Below are positions 45,838 to 52,224 of a stretch of 52,224 nt of DNA, one piece after another. How positions within the stretch are numbered: the first letter of the stretch is position 1; every line of letters starts with the position of its first letter. The stretch spans positions 122,383-174,606 of the forward strand of contig WQVL01000001.1 in NCBI GenBank assembly GCA_009785865.1, read 5' to 3'. The DNA comes from Oscillospiraceae bacterium (GTDB lineage: Bacteria > Bacillota > Clostridia > TANB77 > CAG-508). Under the pieces are notes generated by a model. It worked only from the letters and a program-made list of their open reading frames with translations, searched no databases and had not been told where the DNA came from. Both the position numbers and the translations under genes were made by a program.

Positions 45838-47035
45838 CTATGTAAGTTTTCCGTACACTCCGTCCCCCACCTTCTTGTATTTTCATATTTCCGCTTCTCG
45901 CCCTTATAATATTATCGGCTATCTTCTTACCAACAATTCCTTCAAGGTCGTCAACCGATACTTTATGAAGAATATTCATTTCAGTTTCAAAAACATCTAA
46001 TAACTTTTCTATAGTTTTCTTGCCTAAACCCGGAATGAAGCTCAGTGGTATTTGATACACATATGGTGGACGATTAGAAGAAGCATAGCTATCACATTTT
46101 ATTTCCTTGTCTCTAATCATTTCGATTCTATCTAAAACACCTACTGTTATATTGCTGCTATCACAAGTATTACATGATGTTACAGGTGATTTGCCAGAAA
46201 CATTCTTCTCACACTTCTCACAATAGGTTCTGTGATACTTGCCGAGCTTTGGGTCTAATCCATAGTTGGCAACTACTTTCCTGCCATCTTCATTTTTTAA
46301 AGCTTTAATTACTTCTTTATAGCTAATATCGCCTACCAATAACTTATTATATTCCCTAGCAATTTTAGGTAACGAATGTGCGTCAGAATTAGTTATAAAG
46401 GATTTTTGTTCTAACTCAGAGATACTGTCTGCTAAAAATGTATCTGAGCTTAAACCTAATTCTATGGCGTATATCTTGCCATACTTTTCTTTAAATATTT
46501 TCTGTAATCTGTCTGTACAATTTCCATAAAAGCTTTTATGAGGTGTAAAGCAATGTGCAGGTATTAAAATACCATTACACTCCTCCACTATATCGACTAA
46601 GTCATATGCAGAAAGTCTAGTTCTTTGAGAACTTAGAGTAATATTATTAATATATTTTTTCATTTCATTAGAAAATCTTTTTATATCTTTCAGGTGTGGG
46701 AAAAAGCAAATATTATGAGCGCTTCCTTTTTTTCCGTCATCTCGCATCTCTGAGGTTTCTATTTCAGCACCAAGAAGAATGCAAACTTCATCTTTATATA
46801 TTATTCCGCCATCTTCTACCTCGTAAGCTTCTCCTGCACGTAAGAAATTTTCTATATCTTCTATAATATAAGGAGACATACAATCAATTATGCCGACAAC
46901 ACCTATACCTTTTCTTTCTTTGCATTCTTTTGCTATATTTGCAAAATTTAAGCTTCTAGCTGCTGTTATTTTTATAGGATGATTCTTTTCGCTTCTCCCT
47001 ATATGAACATGTAAGTCTGTAAATACTTCGTACAT
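45838..47035 (-). CDS. PHP-domain protein (YqxK/TIGR00375-like) with a CGG +1 site
   Basis: Predicted metal-dependent phosphoesterase, 398 aa. N-terminal PHP motif DLHVHIGRSE, further IDCMSPYI, HCFTPHKSF, and SDAHSLPKIA; a four-Cys zinc site YCEKCEKN...CNTCDSS; then helix-hairpin-helix segment PLSFIPGLGKKTIEKLL. CGG at 45862 (minus) comes after KIQEGGG; skipping C gives GGGGVYGKLT and a stop (TAG 45840-45838), a typical family end. In frame 0 the frame runs on into the Nudix frame. ATG 47035 directly follows the Fic stop. Confidence 0.75.
45859..45862 (-). other. CGGA +1 recoding site in the PHP gene
   Basis: Minus strand GGA-CGG-AGT becomes GGA-(C)-GGA-GTG-TAC-GGA-AAA-CTT-ACA-TAG, so a shift ends the protein seven residues on. 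Confidence 0.75.
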
Positions 47036-48198
47036 TTATAACCCCATTCCTTCATCATCTACAGGTGATTCTTTTGTTGATAATTCATTTGTTCGTATAT
47101 CACGAGTTTTTCCGCATATTACATCTCTTAATGTTCTTCCATCGGATTCAATATATTTATCGGGGTGCTCGAATATGTCAATAAAGTACTCAAGTTGCTT
47201 CTCCTTTAATTCTGCTCCGATTCTTGTTGCTAGCATATAGTCTTGAGCTGTCCATCCTTCAAATGTTTCAGCACCTTCTAATATTTCAGGTCTGTCATCA
47301 TCAAAATTACTTGTATGTAGCCCAAAGGAAAGAACTTTTTCTGTAAATATATATGACGAAGACTGTTCATTCCATCTATCTTCTCTTCTCTTTTGTTGAT
47401 CAATAACTTTGTCAATAGTGCCATTTTGGGTATGCATTATAGCTAATGTAGTTGCTCCTACAGGGTGTTTTGTTAAGTTATCCTGTAATGTATGATATAT
47501 TAATGTAATTTCTTCTTCTGATAATTGCTCTCTTATGTTTTCTGGGATATATAAAGCTCTTTCATCTGTAAACAGTGCTTGACCTAGCTCTTTCATACGA
47601 AAGTTTCTTGCATTAATGAAATCATAGTCAGCTAAACGAGAATCTATTCTTCCGGTTTTGATTAAACCGATCAAAGAGAACTTTGCTTGCATAACCTAGA
47701 GCATTTCTTTCCAACATAATACCATGTATATTGTAGAAATTTCTAACTCCACTGTCTTCTCCTTCTTTATGTGTATACTGTTCACTTTTAGAAGGTATAT
47801 CAAATTCAGGATTGTTTAGAATTTCATATATTAATCTCGAGGTTCTTCCGTTTCCGTCCGAATACATGTGTAATAGGTTAATTAGATAATATGCAAGTGC
47901 TGCTCTAGCTTTATCATCATCAATTTTTGGTAGTGTCTCTAATCCCTTTTCTGCAATTCTCATTTGTATTTCTTTAGAAGGGCTGATTAGGCCTCCAACA
48001 TACATGTAGCCATTTTGCTTAGGATCTTCATTGTCAGAAAGACTTCTTAACTTTCTGTTTATATATTCTAAATGTCTGAGTCCGAGCTTGTGGTGAAAGT
48101 CCTTCCAAGAATGCATTAAATTCTTCAGGATCACGTCTTATATCACAAAATCCTGATTTGTGAAATACTTCTTGTAATTCTTCTAATGTTTTAACCAT
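47036..48198 (-). CDS. Fic-domain protein with two CGG +1 sites
   Basis: About 386 aa. Fic proteins transfer AMP or other groups to protein targets. The motif is HMYSDGNGRTSRLIYE (HxFxDGNGR-type, with Met-Tyr in place of Pro-Phe). CGG at 48084 follows LSPQA; skipping C gives QAGLRHLEYINRK (Gly 39). A second at 47669 follows VLFD; skipping C gives LFDGLIKTGRIDSRL (Gly 177). The start ATG 48198 lies ten bases after the rnhA stop, with an RBS-like GAGGTAATT. The C-terminal half is helical, without a named domain. Confidence 0.75.
47666..47669 (-). other. CGGT +1 recoding site 2 in the Fic gene
   Basis: Minus strand GAT-CGG-TTT becomes GAT-(C)-GGT-TTA. The next CGG, nine bases on, then lies out of frame (ACC-GGA). 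Confidence 0.8.
48081..48084 (-). other. CGGA +1 recoding site 1 in the Fic gene
   Basis: Minus strand GCT-CGG-ACT becomes GCT-(C)-GGA-CTC-AGA, joining the N-terminus to the rest. Confidence 0.8.
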
Positions 48199-48208
48199 AT
48201 AATTACCT

Positions 48209-48661
48209 CTACTTTTCTGCGGCTATTATCACCTTTTCCGCCTCTGCTCTTGCTAGTTCATCACATCTATTGTTAAACTCGTTGTCGCTATGACCTTTTA
48301 CTTTTATGAACTTTACTTTATGTGTTTGAGTAAGTTCCCATAATTCTTCCCATAGCTCTTTGTTTTTTACTGGTTTTTTTCCGGCAGTTCTCCAATTATT
48401 CATTTGCCAATTATGTATCCAGCCTTCTTCAAACGTGTTTACAACATAGCTACTGTCACTATATACCTCTACATTGCATGGTCTTTTTAAAGCTTTTAAA
48501 CCTTCGATTACCGCCATTATCTCCATTATATTGTTAGTGGTTTCTTTAGAACCTCCACTAATTTCTTTTTTCTTATCTCCATACATTAATAGTGCCGCCC
48601 AGCCTCCTGGGCCAGGGTTTCCAGAACAAGCACCATCTGTATATAATATCACTTTATCCAT
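48209..48661 (-). CDS. rnhA: Ribonuclease HI
   Basis: 150 aa. Cuts RNA in RNA-DNA hybrids. Catalytic Asp in [19 protein letters not shown], Glu in [13 protein letters not shown], Asp in [11 protein letters not shown], and [20 protein letters not shown] 48661 after GGAGAGTAA. First gene of the minus-strand group. No frame break; all its CGG triplets are out of frame. Confidence 0.95.
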   Translation of the reverse strand: MDKVILYTDGACSGNPGPGGWAALLMYGDKKKEISGGSKETTNNIMEIMAVIEGLKALKRPCNVEVYSDSSYVVNTFEEGWIHNWQMNNWRTAGKKPVKNKELWEELWELTQTHKVKFIKVKGHSDNEFNNRCDELARAEAEKVIIAAEK

Positions 48662-48777
48662 TTACTCTCCTGTTTCTACTCTTATATTTCGCCCTAAGCA
48701 TATAAAAATAGACAATATCCATTGTTTTTTATTTTATTTTATGATAATATGGAAAAAAAATCAAGAGGTGATCCCTA

Positions 48778-49998
48778 ATGAGTAAAGTCCTTGGAATTAT
48801 AGCTGAATATAACCCTTTCCATAATGGGCATCTGTACCATTTGGAAGAAGCAAAGAAAAAAGTTGATCCTGATTATACAGTATGTGTAATCAGTGGCAAT
48901 TTTGTTCAACGTGGTGATTCTTCATTAATAGATAAATGGTCTAAAGCTGAAATGGCCCTTGCATGTGGTGTTGACCTGGTTATTGAAATTCCCACAGTTT
49001 ATGCAATCTCAAGTGCTGAAAACTTTGCAAGAGGAAGTATTAAACTGTTAGAAAGTTTATCAGATGATGTGACACTCTGCTTTGGTAGTGAAACTGGAGA
49101 GATTGATGTTTTACAACAATTTGCTGAGGTGCTCTGTGAGAATCCGCCTGAATATGTTTCTTTACTAAGTCATGAATTAGAAAGAGGTATCTCCTATCCT
49201 AAAGCTAGAGAAAATGCGTTACTAATGTATTTGAATGATATTAGAAAATTTGCTAATGTTCTTTCTGGTTCTAACAATATATTAGGAATTGAATATTTAA
49301 GAGCAATTAAAGAAATGAATAGTAAAGTAGTCGGGACTACTATAAAAAGAATTAGTGTTGCTGATAATAGCTTAGAAACAGCCAATGGATATGCAAGCGC
49401 TACTGGAATCAGACATATGTTAAAGAATGAAGAAAGCGTAAAAGAGTTTTTGCCAGAAGTATCATACAATATTCTACATGAACAACTTAAATATGGAAAA
49501 ATTGTTACTGACTTATCTGTTTTTGAAAAAGAATTACTCTATGCCCTAAGAAGAATGTCTGTAGAAGAAATAGCAGAAATAGCAGATGTTACAGAAGGTC
49601 TTGAAAACAGAATTAAAGAAGCTTGCAATAGCTGTAACACTCTTGAAGAATTAATGTCTCTAATCAAAACAAAACGCTATACTCAAACAAGAATTCAAAG
49701 AGTACTGCTCTATTCCCTGCTTAATATAACTAAAAAAGATATTGAAGAATCATATAAAGTAAAACCATACCTTCGTGTATTAGGATTTAATACAGCTGGT
49801 AAGAGATTGTTATCTGAAATGAATTTATCTAAAAAGAATGTAATTACATCTGTAAAAAGATTTATGGACACCAATAAAAATAAGCAATTAAAAAACATGC
49901 TAGAAAAAGATATTCTAGCTTCAAACATTTATACTTTAGGTTATGGATATGATTCAAAAGCTAATCTAGATTATACTCAAAAAATGATAGTAGTTTAA
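48778..49998 (+). CDS. tmcAL: tRNA(Met) cytidine acetate ligase
   Basis: 406 aa; makes acetyl-cytidine 34 of elongator tRNA-Met from acetate and ATP in Firmicutes (YlbM). N-terminal nucleotidyltransferase motif IIAEYNPFHNGHLYHL (HxGH type), VISGNFVQRGDSS, FGSETGEI, then the C-terminal helical part with TKRYTQTRIQRVLL. ATG 48778 after AAGAGGTGATCCCTA. No in-frame CGG. A fourth anticodon-loop modification gene in the window. Confidence 0.92.
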   Translation: MSKVLGIIAEYNPFHNGHLYHLEEAKKKVDPDYTVCVISGNFVQRGDSSLIDKWSKAEMALACGVDLVIEIPTVYAISSAENFARGSIKLLESLSDDVTLCFGSETGEIDVLQQFAEVLCENPPEYVSLLSHELERGISYPKARENALLMYLNDIRKFANVLSGSNNILGIEYLRAIKEMNSKVVGTTIKRISVADNSLETANGYASATGIRHMLKNEESVKEFLPEVSYNILHEQLKYGKIVTDLSVFEKELLYALRRMSVEEIAEIADVTEGLENRIKEACNSCNTLEELMSLIKTKRYTQTRIQRVLLYSLLNITKKDIEESYKVKPYLRVLGFNTAGKRLLSEMNLSKKNVITSVKRFMDTNKNKQLKNMLEKDILASNIYTLGYGYDSKANLDYTQKMIVV

Positions 49999-50023
49999 TA
50001 TATAGAACCATTATAATCAGTAT

Positions 50024-50055
50024 ATAAAAGCGCATGTGTAAACATGCGCTTTTAT
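50024..50055 (+). terminator. Terminator of tmcAL
   Basis: ATAAAAGCGCATGT (50024-50037) and ACATGCGCTTTTAT (50042-50055). A second hairpin GACAAGTC/GACTTGTC follows at 50069-50091 without a clear U tract. Confidence 0.8.
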
Positions 50056-50093
50056 CCTCTATTTTTGACAAGTCCAATATTGACTTGTCCTTT

Positions 50094-50438
50094 CTATTTG
50101 TTACATTTTTGTGTCGCTCCTAAAGGCCATTTATAGGGAATTGCTACACCGTTCGGTGTAGTGAATATCCTATTAACGTTAGGAAATTTCTTGGCCGCAT
50201 TATATGTTGCGTGATACTTCCATGCTACCGCTAGAAGCAGGTAGTTAGCGAAAATTGTTACTACAGCCAATATTACTCTAGATGCATTTGGTATCGCGGG
50301 CACCAATTGGTGCCAATACTGGCTGAATCCGAAAATGAGCAATATTACCACGCCAGTTATTATTACTGCCAGCGCGTAATATGTTACTGCCTTCCGGATC
50401 AGCTTACTCTTTTTGGTGATTCTGTCTACAGTAACCAT
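50094..50438 (-). CDS. Two-helix membrane protein (cassette gene, in-frame CGG)
   Basis: 114 aa. Two long hydrophobic helices (AVTYYALAVIITGVVILLI and VILAVVTIFANYLLLAVAW), basic ends, and a C-terminal PNGVAIPYKWPLGATQ. CGG at 50396 (Leu-Ile-Arg-Lys) is in frame as Arg. Start ATG 50438 follows AGGAGGCCTTA. Own promoter (50551-50579, minus). No family recognised; the protein may be a small membrane regulator. Confidence 0.55.
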   Translation of the reverse strand: MVTVDRITKKSKLIRKAVTYYALAVIITGVVILLIFGFSQYWHQLVPAIPNASRVILAVVTIFANYLLLAVAWKYHATYNAAKKFPNVNRIFTTPNGVAIPYKWPLGATQKCNK

Positions 50439-50550
50439 TAAGGCCTCCTGTCTTACTTTATTTCATTACAGTTTAATATCAATAGCGCCTAGAGGGTAGC
50501 TCTACTAATATTTAGAAAAAACAGAGATCCAACGTACGGATCTTAATATA

Positions 50551-50579
50551 ATTATATCACAAAGTTTGTTCGAAATCAA
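50551..50579 (-). promoter_or_regulatory. Promoter of cassette gene 50094-50438
   Basis: On the minus strand TTGATT, 17 bases, TATAAT. Confidence 0.6.
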
Positions 50580-50664
50580 TTTTGTCCAACTCTTCCAAGG
50601 CATTCGAGGTTTTATTAAGACAAGTAGGCATACATTTTTTATATAAAAAATAAGACAATAAAAA

Positions 50665-50702
50665 TATCCTCTCCTACCGACATTGGGTTGAAAAGGATAT
50701 CG
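50665..50702 (-). terminator. Terminator of yebC
   Basis: ATATCCT and AGGATAT arms on the minus strand, followed by TTTTTATT. Confidence 0.7.
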
Positions 50703-50716
50703 TTTAATATTTAATT

Positions 50717-51442
50717 TTACTGTTCCCAGTTATGATATACGTTCATTACATCATCTAGATCTTCTAAACTATCAATTAGTTTTTGCATTCTTTCACCATC
50801 TTTTTCATCTAAAGATATATATGTATCAGGAACCATTTGTATATCTGCTTCTAGGAATTCTAGGCTCTCCTTTTCTAAAGCTTCTCTAACTGTAGAGAAA
50901 TCTTCAGGAGATGTAAATATCTCGTATACTTCTTCCTCTACCGAAAAGTCTTCTGCACCATTATCAATAGCTATGAGCATCAATTCATCTTCTGAAAGAG
51001 ATATAGATGCTTTCTCAATTACTATAACCCCTTTTTTATTAAATAGATATGATACACATCCTGTTGTACCTAGATTCCCACCAGACTTTGTAAGAGGATT
51101 CCTTACTTCTGCAGCAGTTCTATTTCTATTATCAGTAGATACATCTATCATTAATGCAACACCATTTATCCCATAAGCTTCATACATTATTTCTTCATAA
51201 CTTGCACTATTACCTTCTCCAGAAGCTTTTTTTATAGCGTTATTTATATTATCGTTAGGCATATTAGCTGCCTTGCATTTTGCAACTATATCTCTTAGTT
51301 TCGCATTAGAGCCGGGGTCCGGTCCACCTTCTTTCACTGCTACTAATAATTCTCTACCTAGCTTTGTAAATATCTTTCCTCTTGCCTTATCCATTTTACC
51401 TTTTTTAGCGGCTATGTTCTTCCATTTACTATGTCCTGCCAT
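50717..51442 (-). CDS. yebC: YebC/TACO1-family translation or transcription factor
   Basis: 241 aa. N-terminus [19 protein letters not shown] is the family signature, with [39 protein letters not shown] and [14 protein letters not shown]. Members act as ribosome-associated factors relieving stalls at Pro-rich sequences, or as DNA-binding regulators. ATG 51442 behind AGGGG; the open frame extends further 5' but without an RBS. Its CGG triplets (in GGA-CCG-GAC and CCC-GGC) are out of frame. Confidence 0.92.
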   Translation of the reverse strand: MAGHSKWKNIAAKKGKMDKARGKIFTKLGRELLVAVKEGGPDPGSNAKLRDIVAKCKAANMPNDNINNAIKKASGEGNSASYEEIMYEAYGINGVALMIDVSTDNRNRTAAEVRNPLTKSGGNLGTTGCVSYLFNKKGVIVIEKASISLSEDELMLIAIDNGAEDFSVEEEVYEIFTSPEDFSTVREALEKESLEFLEADIQMVPDTYISLDEKDGERMQKLIDSLEDLDDVMNVYHNWEQ

Positions 51443-51526
51443 GTCTTGTACCCCTCGCTTTCTATTAATTATATTTTGTATTATATCATGTGTAATATAA
51501 GTATTAAATAAGTTTATGATAAAACC

Positions 51527-51564
51527 CAAAAAAAGAGCCCTCACAATGGAGGGGTGCCTCTTTG
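51527..51564 (-). terminator. Terminator of cassette gene 51571-51993
   Basis: Arms around 51534-51542 and 51549-51561 with a U tract on the minus strand. Confidence 0.75.
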
Positions 51565-51570
51565 TTAAAA

Positions 51571-51993
51571 CTAACAACCTGCTGGGTGTTTGCGAGCGCA
51601 TGGATTAGTATTAAATCCTGAGCTAGCTAATGTTATCTGAAGTTCTGCGGCTTTGGTTAAGACTTTAATTGCTTTTTCTGTCAATAATAGCTCCTCTCCG
51701 TCTTGCGTTAGTAAATCAGCGTTCAAATAATCTTGTACGCTATAGTAGCTTCTCACATCGCTATCCCCTTTTGCAGTTACATCTTCTAACCGCAAACTTG
51801 AAGGAAGAAATGGATTATCCGCTATAATTTCTTCATGCTTACCTTCGACTTCATCGTGCATACCTAAATGATTATGCATGCAGTGGAGTAATGACTTTAT
51901 TAATTCAAAGTCAACTCTGCATTTCTGTGCAGTTGGCTTTAATGTAAAAGCACAGCCTTTTAACCGCACAGAGTCTAATCGTAGTTCTAACAT
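51571..51993 (-). CDS. Unrecognised 140-aa protein (cassette gene, two in-frame CGG)
   Basis: Opens [20 protein letters not shown], then a Cys/His-rich stretch [21 protein letters not shown], a middle [14 protein letters not shown] and helix [19 protein letters not shown]; ends [11 protein letters not shown]. The Cys/His distribution could bind metal, but no family is recognised. Two in-frame CGG (51966 and 51792, minus) are read as Arg. ATG 51993 after AGGAGGTTTTACC, promoter at 52044-52072, own terminator. GC-rich codons. Confidence 0.55.
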   Translation of the reverse strand: MLELRLDSVRLKGCAFTLKPTAQKCRVDFELIKSLLHCMHNHLGMHDEVEGKHEEIIADNPFLPSSLRLEDVTAKGDSDVRSYYSVQDYLNADLLTQDGEELLLTEKAIKVLTKAAELQITLASSGFNTNPCARKHPAGC

Positions 51994-52043
51994 GGTAAAA
52001 CCTCCTAATTTTAGTCTGTCTGTAAAACGTTTACCATTTTCTT

Positions 52044-52072
52044 ACTATATCACAGAATTATGTTAAATACAA
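52044..52072 (-). promoter_or_regulatory. Promoter of cassette gene 51571-51993
   Basis: On the minus strand TTGTAT, 17 bases, TATAGT. The remaining sequence to 52224 shows no gene I can support. Confidence 0.5.
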
Positions 52073-52224
52073 GAAGCGGCAATAAATTATATATAAGAGA
52101 AGTGTTGGTTTGTCAAACATATGTCACACTTAATTGAAAATACTGGCTTTGAAATACCCAATATGTTGTTTCTGTACTTCATGTACTTATGTACTCTATA
52201 TATTTTTCCTTAGGACTCAACCAA

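Noticed and set aside
2707-48084. Sequencing or assembly indels as the cause of the frame breaks
   Set aside because: Random insertions would fall at homopolymers and in any context. All 16 create an in-frame CGG whose last two bases start a Gly codon, across many contexts, and no other indels are seen in the host-like genes. A systematic error cannot be excluded without reads.
2707-48084. CGG reassigned to another amino acid as an ordinary triplet
   Set aside because: Reading CGG as any triplet leaves the downstream sequence out of frame; one base must be skipped each time.
2707-48084. The split genes as ordinary pseudogenes
   Set aside because: Both halves are complete with intact catalytic motifs, and the genes include polA, cmk, trpB and galE; decay would bring other stops and indels.
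1-52224. tRNA genes that could decode CGGN
   Set aside because: I looked for T-loop and acceptor patterns on both strands and saw none in this window.
1-52224. CRISPR arrays or insertion sequences
   Set aside because: No regularly spaced repeats and no transposase or IS inverted ends were seen.

Overview
The window is 52 kb of an AT-rich genome with the gene content of a spore-forming, low-GC Firmicute (class Clostridia type). Sporulation genes yabP, yabQ and spoIIM, a divIC-like gene beside yabPQ, T-box regulation, tmcAL, queH and the trmR/trhP tRNA pair all point that way. No rRNA or tRNA gene was found. Most genes are ordinary housekeeping genes: trpB, cmk, plsC, typA, galE, ruvB, polA, rho, tyrS, guaB, add, cysE/cysK, a thioredoxin-reductase-like flavoprotein, two Xer recombinases, rnhA, tmcAL and yebC.

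The main observation is that 12 of the housekeeping-type genes are out of frame as written, and every break has the same form. An in-frame CGG codon is met, and the protein can only be continued by skipping the C and reading the next triplet, GGN, as a conserved glycine (a +1 shift). I count 16 such sites (17 with a putative Trp leader peptide): trpB 1, P-loop/Asp23 gene 1, cmk 2, typA 1, galE 1, GT-C glycosyltransferase 2, polA 3, HD/RSH-like gene 1, xerC 1, PHP gene 1, Fic-domain gene 2. In the host-like genes I read through, I saw no in-frame CGG that is not such a site. The preceding codon varies freely. This fits a four-base CGGN = Gly reading, or an obligatory +1 shift at an unassigned CGG, better than classical slippage or random error.

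A second population of eleven genes lies singly between the host-like genes: 3922-4269, 9525-9734, 12169-12615, 18910-20027, 28275-28976, 32960-33499, 34049-34174, 35633-35905, 39690-40286, 50094-50438 and 51571-51993. They look richer in GC, use other codons (GGC, GCC, CTG, CGG), are mostly short and unrecognised, and mostly carry their own promoter and hairpin terminator, like moron cassettes. All eleven contain in-frame CGG that must be read as an ordinary triplet if the protein is made. CGG therefore seems to behave in opposite ways in the two populations.

Layout: 1-3.1 kb, pnp-like tail, a glycosyltransferase, a Trp T-box, a Trp-Trp leader and trpB. 3.1-5.3 kb, two membrane proteins and a cassette. 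5.4-12.1 kb, P-loop/Asp23, cmk, plsC, typA, trmR and galE. 12.7-18.7 kb, U32 protease-like tRNA hydroxylation gene, GT2, lipoprotein, ruvB, queH and GT-C. 18.9-28.1 kb, ROK cassette, polA, lytic transglycosylase, two W/D-tailed secreted paralogues, yabPQ, divIC and rho. 28.3-33.9 kb, cassette, HD/RSH-like gene, an AT-rich gap with an ncRNA candidate, xerC, cassette and LysM. 34-41.8 kb, cassettes, tyrS, guaB, a Cys-rich helical protein, DUF1905, add, and cysE-cysK under a Cys-Cys leader attenuator. 42-48.7 kb (minus strand), trxB-like, xerD, spoIIM, HIT, Nudix (with an internal TAG), PHP, Fic and rnhA. 48.8-52.2 kb, tmcAL, cassette, yebC and cassette.
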